64,000 bases of DNA from Anoplopoma fimbria (GCF_027596085.1 NC_072456.1:24767218-24831217); one strand, 5' to 3'. Shown: positions 48,191 to 61,323, numbered from the stretch's first letter. Program-made: numbers and translations. The notes: generated from the letters alone by a model not told the origin.

Positions 48191-49922
48191 AAATATCAGG
48201 CATGTAACAACACACCCACTAACAAAGGGTGGTTACTGGTTTACCTGAGTTTACAGGAATTGTTTTTCCCATTAAGACTTTTTTATTTCCTATAACCCTC
48301 TAGCTCTGTCTCACTGGGATTTTTGCTGTAGTTTACTGCTGATAAAGTGTAAACATGAGCAGAAACCTTTGACCTTTGGGGTTGCACTTTCTGTCCACCT
48401 CTGCACCAGCTGCGGAGCTCTGAGTCCCCGCCGTGCTGCCACATCTGCTGAAGCACCATCTTCGGATCACCCTGAGAGGGATTCCCAGCTAGCTCACGGT
48501 TAGTTAACCTCCACCCCATCGCTGTCGCCTCCCACCTCCCCTGTGGTTTCTCCTGCCTACACTGTGGTGAACCTGTCAGTGCTCATGAGTCAGTGGAGCG
48601 ACACGCTGCGGTGAGTTGATCTTTATGGCGCCCCTGTTAAGGATCCATATGAAGAAGACCCCAATGATGTCGCACTCGTAACCACAAAGGGACCCACTTT
48701 AATGCAAAATGAGTTTGTGCCCTTTCTCATTTATGCAGAAATGAAACAAACTGGAAGGACAGTTTAGTCTGTTTATAACATATTTAGCAAGCCAACAGTT
48801 TAGCCAAATTATTTATATGGAAATAAAAATAAAAGATAAAATTGTGACTATGATACGCAGGTCAAAATTGAAACCAAAAGGTGTTCTGTAAACTGTAATA
48901 CACTTTTTTAACGAACAGTTTGGATAATAATTTTACCATTTGCATGTGTTTTTTCATCCAAATAATTATATTTAACCAGGTGGTTTCCTTGACAAGAAAG
49001 ACTACTGCCATGCTAGCAGCTCTGTGAGGCTGTACTTTGAGCTAAATGTTAATGTCAGTATGCTAACATGCACACAATGACAATTTTAGCCTGCAAAAGT
49101 GCACCATCTTAGTTTAGCTTGTTAGCATGCTTACGTTTGCTAATTAGCACTAAACACAAAGTGTGGCTGATGGGAATGTCGTTATTTTTGCAGGTATGGT
49201 CATAAACAAAAAGCATTGGACAAATGTAACATTTGACCTCATGATGGTTCTATATGGAAAGTTAAGGGAACACAGAAGCTGTTGCAGTTCATCCTGAATG
49301 TCTGTACCAATTTCATTGCAATCTATCCAATAGTGAAATGGCCCTAAAAGTAAAGTCACCAAAGTTTGTAGGCTTCATGCTTTTTGAGGATGGAATATCT
49401 GCACAACATTGCATGGCATCCAGATATTTCAGTCAAGACCAAAGCGTTGGACAGAAAAACTGACATACTAATATTACTAAGTACTGTCTGATCATGCAAC
49501 AGCTTGTTTCCCCCTCTCTAGCATTGTCAATCAAGGCTTCTGTAATCTGGTGTGAATATATCTTAATTTACAGCAGATAGAAACATTTGCTTTATTTCAT
49601 ACTTATTACTGAGGTCCACTATTCTTCGACAGCTGAGAGCTTATTGCAAGAAACATTTACCGACACACCCTCTAACCTTTCAAGAGACCGCAGCTTTTAT
49701 TTGAATGTCACTATGTGGAGCGTAAAGTTCTTTCTCAAAGGTGTGAGCAGTGTAAGAGAGGGGATCCCATCGTTGAGATCCGACCCAGCAGACTGTCACA
49801 GATGCAAAGCAGAGCGCTAACATGTACCCCACGCAGTGTGTGGGCGGACCGCTGCTCGTCACATTCTCAGCTGTGGGGGGGATTCTGAAACTGCAGGGGG
49901 GAAAAGGAAAGCCCTCATTTCA

Positions 49923-50013
<91 letters not shown>

Positions 50014-50397
50014 CGAGCAATGGCAGTTACCAACGGAGCTGAGGTTGCGGGTACGCTGTCTTTTTTACACCCACACACATGCCTCTCACACACTCTTTTC
50101 CTAACTGCACTTGCAATCAGATGCATTTTAAAGATGAATCAATGCATCAAACATGGTCTTTAAAGTGACAGACATAATTGATTATGGAGAGCAAGATGAA
50201 TGAGGATGTTCAAATAGGGTTTCAGGGGGCAATTTGACTAATTTTCTTCACAGTACAAAGGTTGCCAGTTCTCATCCAGCAGAATTCACTGGTGTAGCCA
50301 TAAGAAAACGACCCCGCAGCAGCTTCCCACCAATAAACAAAGCTTGCTGTATCAATCCATTTTCACTGTTGAACACGGTTCTATTGGCAAGATTGTA
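48191..50397. other. Gene-free stretch with one microsatellite
   Basis: Holds the GT array at 49925-50011 and scattered TTAGC-rich patches (49060-49150). No supported gene. Confidence 0.4.
49925..50011. repeat. (GT)n microsatellite
   Basis: Uninterrupted GT array of about 87 bp. Confidence 0.95.
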
Positions 50398-51117
50398 TGA
50401 CCCCTCGCTAAGTCCTGCCCCATGAACGCAGACCTGCCAATCTTAGCGTAGCATCAGCCGACTCCAACCATGGTCCGACAACTTTCGAGCTCTGCTCCAT
50501 TAAATCTCATTAAATGTAATAGATTTTCTTCATTTTCAGGCTGGTTTTGTGGATTCGGTGCTTGTCATGATTCAACGTTGTGTAATTGTTATAATCGTTA
50601 CCCGGAGAAGGAATATATGTTTCTAAAATGTTACGTCTTCTACATAAAAACCTGTGGAGCCAGCGTTACATTAGCAGATCATTAACTAGCATTAGAACTT
50701 TCATGCTATGCTAGCTCCTGAAGGTACACTGAATGTCTACACATGCTGCTTTGGCTTTTTAATGATTGTAATAGTGAATAAAGACCTACCCAGCTTCACA
50801 GGAACAGTATTGTTCCTTCATTTTATTGTATTCTGTCTCGATCTCTGGGTCCTCACTGTGATCTCTAGCTTTAGCTTCTATTTTAACCTTCTTAACCTGT
50901 TTTCACTGCTGAACCAGTTTGACATCCTGGATATATCCTTCAAATGCATATTTTAGACCCTTCTGTCTGCTTCTCTTGGAAATTGCTATTTAATTTATTC
51001 CAAAAATAAGAACATTTTATTGAAAGAGTATGGTTAGTGACAGTGTGGGCTCCATGGAATCGTAGCTCTGACAGCTTGACGGAGAAGCAGCAAAGGGCGG
51101 GGCTTAGCGACGGGTCA
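50398..51117 (+). mobile_element. MITE with TGACCC terminal inverted repeats, copy 1
   Basis: The left end TGACCCCTCGCTAAGTCCTG matches the reverse complement of the right end, TGACCCGTCGCTAAGCCCCG, over about 24 bp with few mismatches. 720 bp with no coding capacity. The element recurs inverted at 58790-59328. Superfamily not determined. Confidence 0.75.
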
Positions 51118-53294
51118 TTTTTGCTCCTATGTGAAAAGAGAGAACTGCACTGGAAGTCAAAGCTTCCTCCGAATGACTGTGTGTTCAGTCAGACTTCCAG
51201 GCTAGCACAAAAGGATACAGCACCACTTACTTTATCTATAGTAAATGGTATAAATCTTAGCATGAAGCCGTTAAGGTGCTGTTGTTCTGAGCGAGCGGGT
51301 GTCCTGGTTGATAATTAGGTCAGCACGGCCCTCCTGGGAGGAGAGGGCAGAGGGGACACTGTAGAAACCCCTGAGCCCCATCACAGCCAGATGAAAAGAA
51401 AACAGTCCCAGTACAGGTTCCACATGTCGGGGCGAAGGGTGAAAATGTGTTTTCGATTTTCCTCGTTCCCTCTCCTCTCTGGTGCCGTTTGATTCCGAGC
51501 TATAGGGAGGGAGTAACCTCCTAAGAGCTCTCATAACACCTCACTTCGGTTTGTTTCTACACTATGTGAGGTTTGTGTGTGCGTACTGTGATGTGGTCCA
51601 GCATATCTGTTTCTTCCTTCCTTTGGGTTTTGAGCTAATCCACTTCTCCGGGCTTCCTTCCCAGAACAGGCGAGACCTTTCTAAAGAAAACAGGGCAGAG
51701 CAGCACCTTAGAAATCCCTCCACCTCTCTCATTAAAGATGAGGATGAAGACGAAGTTGATTTTTCTGATTCAATTTAAGCCCGGTGAAACTGGACCTAGG
51801 CCACGTCGCTCCGAGAGAGGGATGAAAGAGAGACAGCTGGAGAGAGAGGGGGGACACTTAAGTGAGCAAAGATGAATCTGTTACATCAATTTTCTTCAGT
51901 TCTGACTGCAGGATCTGAAATCTCTCTGTTTCAATCTCTGTATGTATTTAAAGTAAAATGAGAATACCTTTTTGGTAAATTAGCCTTGATGTTTGGTGTA
52001 GGTCAGTCACTCTCGGGGGGAAAAAACGGCCACTTTGAAGTGTCTCTCTGTCCAAAAAGAGGTGTTTTTCCTATTTTGAAAATATGCATGTTAGAAATCT
52101 TAGTTTATATTTGTTTAAACCAATCAAAATTCAGTTTTTTAGATTTTCTTGTACTTAGAGAGAGACACTGGGTGAGTGTTTGAGGTTGCATCCTGCAGAT
52201 ACGTGCGCATGTGCAAACGTGTGCATGTGGTTGTGTACAACTTAATGACCCACCATCAGAGCTGCACGTCAGGCAAATGACAGACCTGCAGAGATAAAGA
52301 CCGTTCTTATGTTCATGTAATTCAAACAATAATCTGCTGTGGACTCGGTGATCCTGCCAAACTGGGAATCTTCCCTGTAATCACACTCGTCACGTTTTGC
52401 ACAGAGGAGCAACAATTCCTGTCTTCTACCAGGGCTTGATATTTTTATGGCCTTCATTAATAATACATATATCCGTTTATAACAAGGATTCTGAATGTTA
52501 TGTGCAAAATGTGACTTGCCCTGACACCCAGGCTCATTTAAACATCCTAGTATTGTTGTCATGTGGTGTCAAAAAGGCTCTAATTGAGAGCAGGGTTTCC
52601 ATTCTCACTCAGTAGGCCTTTAACCCAACAGAGTCATCTCTACAAGTACGGAGTGTGTGGTTTTAACGTCTTCCTCTGAGACGCGAGTGTGAATGTCAGC
52701 TCTGTGGACGGCGGTGTATTTGTCTTTGTCAGCAGCCCTTCAGCGCCAGCAGGGATCAAAAACGGTGGATTAGCAATCCAGGAAACCAAACATGCTCAAA
52801 GTCTACAGTTCAGTTGGCAGGAGAAATAAAGTTTTTTTTGTGAGATATTTTTGTCCTGCATTGGAAAGAGTTTAGTGGAGAGGTGGAGTGAAAAAAAAGA
52901 CTATTTCCTCTGAAAATATTAGTAATATGCATGACCAGGACCGGTTATTGCTCCAAAAATCACATTAGCATTATCAATAGCATGACCCTTAATGTGATAG
53001 GATACCAATAAAGTGCTCCTTTCAATACCCATTATTTAAATAGAAGCTCTTTGTCACACAGCTAAACACCGCCGAACTGCACAACACCACACTCATAACG
53101 ACATCCACTGATGGGACCACGTTGTCGAGGAAGCCTTGTGCCCGCCCTCCGGTTCCCAGCAGGTTAAAACTGTTAGCTTTGGCAGCACTGTTGCCGTAGT
53201 TAGCCAAGTAATCCAGGGTATTTATGAATCCCACTGCTCTTCATAACAAGACACGACCCTGCGTAGCTGGTTGAGGCAGAGACAATTTGGTTAA
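51118..53294. other. Mostly gene-free stretch
   Basis: Apart from the possible exon at 51665-51778, I see no gene, RNA gene or clear repeat here. Confidence 0.35.
51665..51778 (+). CDS. Possible terminal exon, unidentified
   Basis: A pyrimidine-rich acceptor (CTTCTCCGGGCTTCCTTCCCAG) precedes an open stretch NRRDLSKENRAEQHLRNPST, then SLIKDEDEDEVDFSDSI and TAA. An acidic end is common in real C-termini, and codon use looks unlike the flanks. I do not recognise the protein. No partner exon upstream can be linked. It could be chance. Confidence 0.25.
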   Translation, partial: NRRDLSKENRAEQHLRNPSTSLIKDEDEDEVDFSDSI

Positions 53295-53820
53295 AGTGGC
53301 CCTATTATGCTTTTCCACTTTTTCCCTCTCCTTTAGTGTGTTATATATATTTTTGTACATGTAAAAGGTCCGTAGAGTGTAAAACCTGAAGTCCACGCCT
53401 AAAAGGAATTACCTTCCCCCTCAGAAGCTCCTGAAACGGCTCCATTGAATTCTCTCCTTCACTTCTGTAACTTCATGAGGTCACAATGTTACGGAAGTGA
53501 CGTAAAACTCCTTCCGGCTAGTTTGGCCCTCAAACAACAAAAGAGAGAGACAGAGCTGAAGAGGAAGAGTTTTTTGAAATGTGAAACATTGACAATCATA
53601 ACAGAGCGGGTTAGCTGACCAATCAGAGCAGACTTTGCTTTCTGGAGGGAGGAGCAAGCGCTACAACGGAGCGTTTTAGAGAGAGGGTGAGAAGAGGTGC
53701 TGCAGGACAGCCAGGATGAGAAAAATAAGGAGGATTATGAGCATTAACGCATGTAGGAACATGTTGGAACTGTAACTTGAGAGAAAAATATGCACCCGGA
53801 AAATAGCATAATAGGGCCTG
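53295..53820. mobile_element. MITE with GGCCCTATTATGC inverted ends
   Basis: The left end GTGGCCCTATTATGCTTTTC and the reverse complement of the right end, GGCCCTATTATGCTATTTTC, form inverted repeats of about 20 bp. TTAA immediately precedes the left end (53291-53294), as with piggyBac-type targets, but no TTAA follows the right end. About 525 bp, non-coding. Confidence 0.75.
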
Positions 53821-54806
53821 TCATTGACCTTGAGTAGTTACTATCAGGATAGCCTATTGTGCAAGGCATTCAACCCGTACAGATCAGGTTAACAGTACCT
53901 TGGTGAGCATGGACGCCTTGCCAATCCTAGCACTCGAACGCTGCACAGGGCGAGTCTTGCCAAGAAGAGCAGTGGCAATCCCAGCTGTACTCTCCTGTAT
54001 TAATCTCAACCTCTTGCGGTAATTGGTTGCAAAATGGTTCTTTTTAAAAATAAATCTGGGCACAAAAAGGATCGATCGCAGGTGTTGTTTCACTGCAGAA
54101 GTTTCGACACGACTCTGTGCTGGGATATGTTAGTCGATACCTCACAGGTATTGAGTATCGATACCCATCCCTATATATTTCTGTACAAAAACACCCATTG
54201 GGGGAGTTATCCGTGCTGTTGTTTCCCAACCAGGTGCTGTTGTGAACTTCTAGTGAATCAAAACCATCAGTTGCATCTGCTTACCGGAAGATTGCGTGGG
54301 TCGATCAGCTTCACACACCAAAAACCAGTATATTCACCCATTAAATTAGTCTGTATGTTTGCTGCAGCACATTGAGGGAAGTCAATAGAATGCAACAATG
54401 CATCCGTAGTTCCCCTATCAAGAGGGAACCGGGTTATTCAAAGTAGAGCGAGAGTGTGTTTTCACAACTCAAACCTGAGACTCTTTTCCTCTCATCTCAC
54501 AGTACCAGCTGTGTTTTTGTTGTCTTTCCCCTCATTTTCGGTCCCTCTTTTCCTTTCAGAATAAGTGCTGACAGGGCCTTTCAAACACTGCAGAAACTTC
54601 TCTTTCTTCAGCCTCTTTGTCTATTGTTCACTTCTGAGTTGAACCATCGAAGCCTTTATGTCCAGACAATGCAAGCGTGATCCATATTTAAGAACCCATA
54701 CACCATAAAGAGGCCAGCGTTCTTTGCTCTGGTTTCTATTGTGTGTATCTACTTCATGTAAAATAAACAATGTTGTGTGGCTAATTGAGTGAAATGTCTT
54801 GAGCAG

Positions 54807-55011
54807 ATGTGTCCACGCTGGATCAAAATCTGCAGTCAACTGCTGCATATCTGCTTGACAAATCACCTCCCCCCCACCACCACCCGCTAAACTCTAGACC
54901 GCTCCATACCCCCCCAGCCTTCGGCCTCTCTGGGGAGCCTCTACAGGCAGCCTGGCTCCAGCGTTCTGCACCAGGAGCCAGGGAGGTCTCCATGGAGGGC
55001 ATACCCAAACC
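54807..55011 (+). CDS. Possible internal exon, unidentified
   Basis: Between an AG at 54805-54806 and a strong donor GTGAGT at 55012, 205 bp are open in one frame (DVSTLDQNLQSTAAYLLDKS, a Pro/His-rich stretch, PPAFGLSGEPLQAAWLQRSA, then REVSMEGIPKP). The acceptor's pyrimidine tract is poor. Pro-rich low-complexity parts reduce its weight. I cannot name the protein. Confidence 0.3.
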
Positions 55012-56324
55012 GTGAGTCCCTCCTGGGGGCACATGGACTCTCATGGCCCTGGAATCACAGTGCAGGAGAGTGGTGGGGGGGGTCATAAACATCGTAAGTT
55101 AATGAGTCACAGTAAATCCCTGGTCCTGGCTGACATTCTGTGTTGTTTGGCGGAAAATAATTATGGAGAGGAGGAGGAAAAGATCTCTCTAATTATCTCC
55201 GTGCTCTCTCTCTTATAAATCTCTACACAAACATGACATGCAGAAATCAACGCCTCACATGAATTTATAAGAAAATGAGTTATAAAAAGAAGATTTCTAG
55301 CAGTGTGACTTACAGCCATTAACATCGCTGATACAGCAAAAGCTGCCAAAACATAATTTCATGCTTAATCCATGCTACTCGGAATCCATCTCCGGAAACG
55401 CTTCACCACTTGAGCCCCTGTTATTCCCAATATCCCTTAAGTAGCCACAAAATTAGATAAAATATCTTCTTCCATGCTATCTCTGCTATATCTTCCAGTA
55501 ATTGATTGAAGCCACAGGAGGCGACTGTGCATCAAGTGAAACATTCACATTATTCATGGCTGCACTATTACCAGAAATGGAAAATTAGACCGGTTTTATG
55601 CAACATATTATAGACACTTTCCTTTAAATTCGACTCCAGCAAAGTACACTTTTACACTCTTCAGTTAACTTGTTTTTTGCAGCATGTTCTCACTCCCAAC
55701 TCATCAAATACGCTGACGCATGGTCAGTGGCTTTACGCTTTAAACTGTGACGCTCTATTTAGACCTCTAGCGTCAGTTTTCGATGTGTCAGACACGGGAT
55801 GTCAGTTTCCACTCGTTGCAAAGACGTCGCTTTGAAATGACGGCTCCGAGGCGAGGATGTCTCATTTTGTCAAATAGCTGTTGCCTCAACTCCTTTTTCC
55901 TCTTATTGGTTTTTACATTACATTTCCTCACAAGGAGATGAGGCGAGGAAAGGAATCAAGGATGTACAAAACTGGGAAATGGGAAAAGCCCATTTCTGTA
56001 TCGCATTTCAAGATGGAGGCATTTTAAATTTGCACAATGTATCAGGTATATTAAAATACAAATGCTGACAATGTGAGCCGATCTCTACAGATTAAGCTAT
56101 GTGTCCATACTCCTATGTAAGCTTCTGTTTCCTTCTCACTGTCCTCATTTGCAGATTGCTCTGTTAGAGACCCACAGGCCACTTACAGCCTGCTGCCCTC
56201 TGACCTCTGGGAGGGGTTAAGCATGTGAATGAGAGGGTCACAGAGAAGCTAAGGGTTAATTGTAGTCCCTCTTTAGAAGTAATCGCCAGCATCACCCACG
56301 ACTAGTGCCACCCCCACTGCCTCC

Positions 56325-56327
<3 letters not shown>

Positions 56328-56415
<88 letters not shown>
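56328..56415. repeat. (CA)n microsatellite
   Basis: Uninterrupted CA array of about 88 bp. Confidence 0.95.
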
Positions 56416-56418
<3 letters not shown>

Positions 56419-56889
56419 TTGACAGCTCTGGCTCTTTATCTGCAGTGTCCCTTCATATCCTGGCCTCCAGGCAAACAGTCCCTCTTTTTATGTGGATGGA
56501 TAGATGTTCAGCTTGTTTCCTGCTACATATTTAGCATACCACAGAGCACTCTGAGGTCAGGGGCTTGCCCAAGCCTCTCCCCTCGGGGGGGACTTGAGCC
56601 GGACTGTACCCCTGTGTCACCCAAACACACAACCGCCCCATAGTCTCCAGACGTCCTTGCAGGACTGAAGACTCTGTGGACGACGCTGTCTGCTAATCTG
56701 TTATAGCCCAGAGCAGAGAGGGACGAAGCTTTGGGAGAATCTCTGTAGGAAGAGGAATGTTAATTGGAGTGGAATTTTTCATTTTTCTGTTCTTTCTTTT
56801 TTATCACTTAATTCATGGAACGATTGCAGTTTGTCATCCTATTTGAGCTTTTCAATTGAAGGACAGTGCGGGACTGTGTGTGCATGCGT

Positions 56890-56908
56890 GTATGTATGTA
56901 TGTATGTA

Positions 56909-56966
<58 letters not shown>
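56890..56966. repeat. Compound (TATG)n(GT)n microsatellite
   Basis: About six TATG units turn into a GT array of about 54 bp. Confidence 0.93.
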
Positions 56967-56967
<1 letters not shown>

Positions 56968-57287
56968 ATTCATGTGAGGCAGAATGGATGCGATTAGAGG
57001 ACCGGGTTGAGCGCAGCAGGGTAAGAGGGCCAGATGGAGAGACGGGAGCGAAAGCCGGGTTGGAACGGGAGGGTAATTGGCTGAGATGAAAAATGAGAGT
57101 CCTTGACCTTTTGTTACCTCCGGGGGACGGCTGATAGCATGAGAGCCCATCGCACCGCCCCGTCCCTCTGCCACGCCCTCACCCATAAAGATCTTTAACT
57201 ACAGGGACGGAGGACAGGAGGGACGAGGGTAAAGACAGGCGGAGAAGCTCAGGGGGGAGTCACTCGGTTGTTCTTGGGCGTGGTGGT

Positions 57288-57291
<4 letters not shown>

Positions 57292-57337
<46 letters not shown>
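57292..57337. repeat. (GT)n microsatellite
   Basis: Uninterrupted GT array of about 46 bp. Confidence 0.93.
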
Positions 57338-57340
<3 letters not shown>

Positions 57341-58394
57341 GTCTCAGCTGTCTCAGTGTCCATTAGTCTCTAATAGGGCTGTCACTCCTGGCTTTTAACT
57401 CGGCTTGGTAGCATGGCAGACGACCAAGAACAACCCAGCAGCCCCTTCGCTTTCCGTGCACCCACAGATGTCCCCATTAGCGTGGATCTCCACCCACCGG
57501 CTCATCCAGGTCTCGTGCACAAACACACCCAAGCATGCCGGGTCCAGACGAGTCCTATACCTCAACCGCAACACCTGTGCAGAGGACGGATCCTCGACAG
57601 CGTTGCTTTTTTTTGGAACAGATCAACAACTACATGCGGGCTCAGGTACAGTTTCTTATGGATGGGGGGGAATTCCCCCGAGCGTCCCCAGTATGACCTG
57701 CTGTGTCTGTGTGCAGCGTGGTGACAGGTGTGTCCGTTAATTAAAGCTCAGAACTAATGACAGGGCGGCAGAGCTGAAGCCTGGCTTAACAGAAGAAAAA
57801 GAGGCCCAGGGGATGAAGCATTTCTGGCACAAGTGCACTCATAGACTGAAATCCTCATTGTTGACAAATGACTTAAGTTAAAAGAAAAATGTTTCATCTA
57901 AAAAACGAACCTTTTGCAAAGAAAATTGGACCATCAAGTGTAACAATGAGTGAAATCTATTTATATTAGGATGATTAACAGAGAAACTAATATTACAGGA
58001 ACACAAGCAAAGGAAGGTTAGATCCTCCCTGTGTTTATTCACAGCAGTGAGTATTATGTTTATTGTTTTATATGTGTATTGTAAATCTTTTGGAGAACCA
58101 AACTTATTTGGTATTTGGACTGCATTTCCTTGGAACTCTTTAAGTCTTAGCAACAACTCAAAGTGCTTTACAACACAAGTCAGCATTCACACACAGACAT
58201 TCACTCATTGGTGTCAGAGGCTACCATACAAGGTGCTACCTGTTTCTCAGGAGCGATAAACATTTACATTCACAGCAATTTGGGGGATCAGTATTTTAAA
58301 CATTTTAGTCTGCACAGGCCATAGATCGAACCACAAACTGAAGGATAAGTGGGGAACCGCTCTACTTCTCTAAAAAAGCATGTGGGCTAGAAGC

Positions 58395-58750
58395 AAATAA
58401 GATGTCAGGGTCTCCGAGGACTAAAAAAAACAAAGAAAAGAAACCAAACTAAGTAGAAAATAAAAACTCCATACTACTGAATCAAACAAAAAGACACACG
58501 AATAGGAGAGGCAAAATGAATAGCAGAGGATTCCTGCTTCCTAAAGAAAGTCACCAAGACTAACAAGACAAAAGATCAGGGATTAACAGAGCTTGGTCAA
58601 GGTGCTGTCAAAAGAAACAAAGTTCTACTCAACAACAGCAGCAACACAAAGCTCAGAGATCAAGGTTCAGGTGTGGTTGATCAGGTTATGAGGGAGGAGC
58701 GTGGCTGACCCGAAACACAAAGAGAGAGAGAGACAGCTGTCTTTCAACAA
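58395..58750. repeat. Dispersed repeat-like section
   Basis: Phrases such as AGAGGATTCCTGCTTCCTAA, CAGAGCTTGGTCAAGGTGCT and GTGTGGTTGATCAGGTTATG match a repeat pattern I recognise from fish genomes. No second copy occurs in the window, so this rests on memory alone. Confidence 0.3.
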
Positions 58751-58789
58751 AAGGCCGGAGGAGAAATCAGTAGTGTAACTTAATTAAAT

Positions 58790-59328
58790 TGACCCTTCCC
58801 TAAGCCCCACCCGGCTGCTACTCTGTCAAGCTGTCAGAGCTACCATGGAGCCCACACCGTCACTAACTGCTCTCACTAAATAAATCATCTTATTTTTTGG
58901 AAAAACCTACAATTATTCCAGAGAGAAGCAGACAGAAGGGTCTACAATATGCAATAAGAAGATATATCCAGGATGTCAAACTGATTCAGCTGTGAAAACA
59001 GGTTCATGATTATGATAGAAGCTAAAGCTAGAGATCACAGTGTTAAAGTGAAACACCACATCACCCGGAGATCGAGACAGAAGACGATGAAATGAAGGAG
59101 CAACACTGTTCCTATGAAGCCGGTAGGTTTTTATTCATTGTTACAACCATTAAAAACCAAAGGCAGCATGTACTGACACTCAGTATACCTTCAGTAACTG
59201 GCGTAGCATGGATGTGCTAACGCAAGTTCATGATTTGCTAATGTATTCTGAGCAGAGTTATCCGACCCTGGTTCGGGCTGGTTGATGCCATGCTATGATT
59301 GGCCAGTCTGCATTTGGCAAAGGGGTCA
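58790..59328 (-). mobile_element. MITE with TGACCC ends, copy 2 (inverted, shorter)
   Basis: The reverse complement of this segment lines up with 50398-51117. Shared blocks include GTGGGCTCCATGG, GCTCTGACAGCTTGAC, ATCTCTAGCTTTAGCTTCTA and GACATCCTGGATATATC. It is about 180 bp shorter through internal deletions. Confidence 0.75.
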
Positions 59329-59509
59329 ATAGGTGCTGCAGGAATGAGTCCACAAATGAGGAAATGAGTCAGAACTTTTGCACTTCTGCTTTGCTTGTCT
59401 CGAAGTCAGTGTTTATTTTGAATGTGTTTTGGGGTAATTGCCTGAAATAATGTCTGTGGTTAACACACGCTGAAGAAATTTTAGCTTTTTGTACCACGAC
59501 ATAAAATAG

Positions 59510-59645
59510 ATAGATATTTCTTTATTGATCCCCATGGGGGAAATTCAGGTGTTGCAGCAGCTCAAGTACAGAGAAACAGATTAAGATAATAAATAAAAAC
59601 ATATTATACAATAAAAATAACAATGTACAGTACAAATACATCAAT
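59510..59645 (-). mobile_element. LINE 3' tail, antisense
   Basis: The plus strand reads TAGATAGATATTTCTTTATT, GATCCCCATGGGGGAAATTC, then GCAGCAGCTCAAGTACAGAG. The reverse complement ends in AATTTCCCCCATGGGGATCA and ATAAAG(AAATATCTATCTA), a common fish LINE 3' end. Body absent. Confidence 0.6.
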
Positions 59646-61242
59646 AAATAACCCTCTGGTAATTAAACTTCATCACTAGAACACCAGTCCTCCTTTAGCT
59701 TATTGGTGATGACATGAAGTCATGTGACGGTGGTGTAGTTCCTTTATAGCCTAACGTTAGCTTGTTACTTGTGGCGATCGTATTCAAGCCTAAAAAAATC
59801 ATAAAAGTGGCGTTCATTTTTGAAGATTCTCTCGCTGAACAAGCGTGTAAGTATCATAACAATTTGTTTGCTTTGGATCTAAAATCAAATGGAAAAATCC
59901 TGTTGGCTTTTTGTCAAGGGAACCAGTGCAATGCTAACTTCTTGTGATGCTAATTTCCTGGTTGGCCTACAAATATACGTCATCCCTGCAGAACTCTATG
60001 TAGGTTTTCAATTTACTAAAACAAAACAATGTTAAGTTAAATGTAGGGTTGTTTTGTATTCCACAAATCTGAGCAAGAGAGTGAAAAAGTAGAAAAATGC
60101 CAGAGGTAAAGTTAATAAAATGGATACAGAAGAAAACCCAACTGGATGAGCTGATACTATGGTCTAACCAAGAGAACGGACAAAGAGCTCAGATGTGGGG
60201 GAATTAAAGAAGAAGAAAAGAAGCAGAAACAGGGAAGGATTGAACCCGAGAGAGCAGGCAGCTGTGAGGAGGTGCAGTTTGTCCTTGTTAAACTCGCGGC
60301 CCATATGGCCGGCATCTGAGCCGGTTCTGGAGGTGATTTTTATGGCCGCTTTTATAGCTTGGCAGGCTCGCACTGCTCCAATGAGAGAGTGCCTGCCTAC
60401 CTGCCAGCGAGCGGCCATTCAGCTGATGGAGAAGGAATAAACATGAATGATGTCCTGAACTTTATTCTACATTTGGAATATTAAAAAGCACCAAGATCCA
60501 TGCGCCTTGAAAAGAGATTAGTTGGGGATATATGCTCCATCTCCCCCCTCCATCCTTCCCCTTTTGTCTTTTCTTTGTTAGATTTCTTTGTCCTCTGCTC
60601 TATCCATCCTCCACTTTTTTTCTGGAATATCAAAAGTTCATGGTGAAGTGTGTCTACTCGATAGGAAAACAAACACGGCTGATTTCAGTCAAGTCTTACC
60701 CCACCCTGATTGATAACAGTATTTCACTACACCAGTCCACTAAATACATGTGCTGTGGTCACGAATCCCAGCTTTCACCAACAAACAAGGTAAATGTTTC
60801 TGCTTACAGTGGTTCTCCGTCACATGTACCTCATTACTAGGCCATTATAATCAATGATGAACGCTTATCAAACCATTATGTTTCATACAAACAATGATTG
60901 CTGTGTTTTGGAGATAAGCACATGGTTGACTATGTGTACACACAAATACAGAACTTGGAGATCGTTTTCTCCCTTAAATAGTCGACGAAGCACAGTCCCC
61001 TATAAGTGAAACCACACTCTGGGAATCTGTCCTCGTTCATACTCAAACTCATACATTATAACTGCCATTACTAATTTCTTTTCATCCATTCCCACAAAGT
61101 TCATTAGGGTTTTTGCTGCCGTTGTTGTTCTGAGTTGCCAAGCCTCCTCTCCAGCAACTTGCGTTCTCAGGCATTTCTCTCAGCGTTTGAACTGGAAATA
61201 TGAAGCAGATCGGGTTTCCGCTGAGGGGAATTGTGTGTGTGT

Positions 61243-61323
<81 letters not shown>

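Larger units (their letters stand above)
55012..58789. other. Gene-free stretch with microsatellites
   Basis: Contains the dinucleotide arrays listed at 56328, 56890 and 57292, and a purine-rich dispersed-repeat-like section (about 58395-58750). An open frame at 57413-57724 begins with an ATG and reads well but has no recognisable domain and is not called. Confidence 0.4.

Noticed and set aside
57413..57724. Open frame starting MADDQEQPSS
   Set aside because: Composition is protein-like, and another frame reads EQINNYMRAQVQFL, but no frame continues across plausible splice sites and I recognise nothing.
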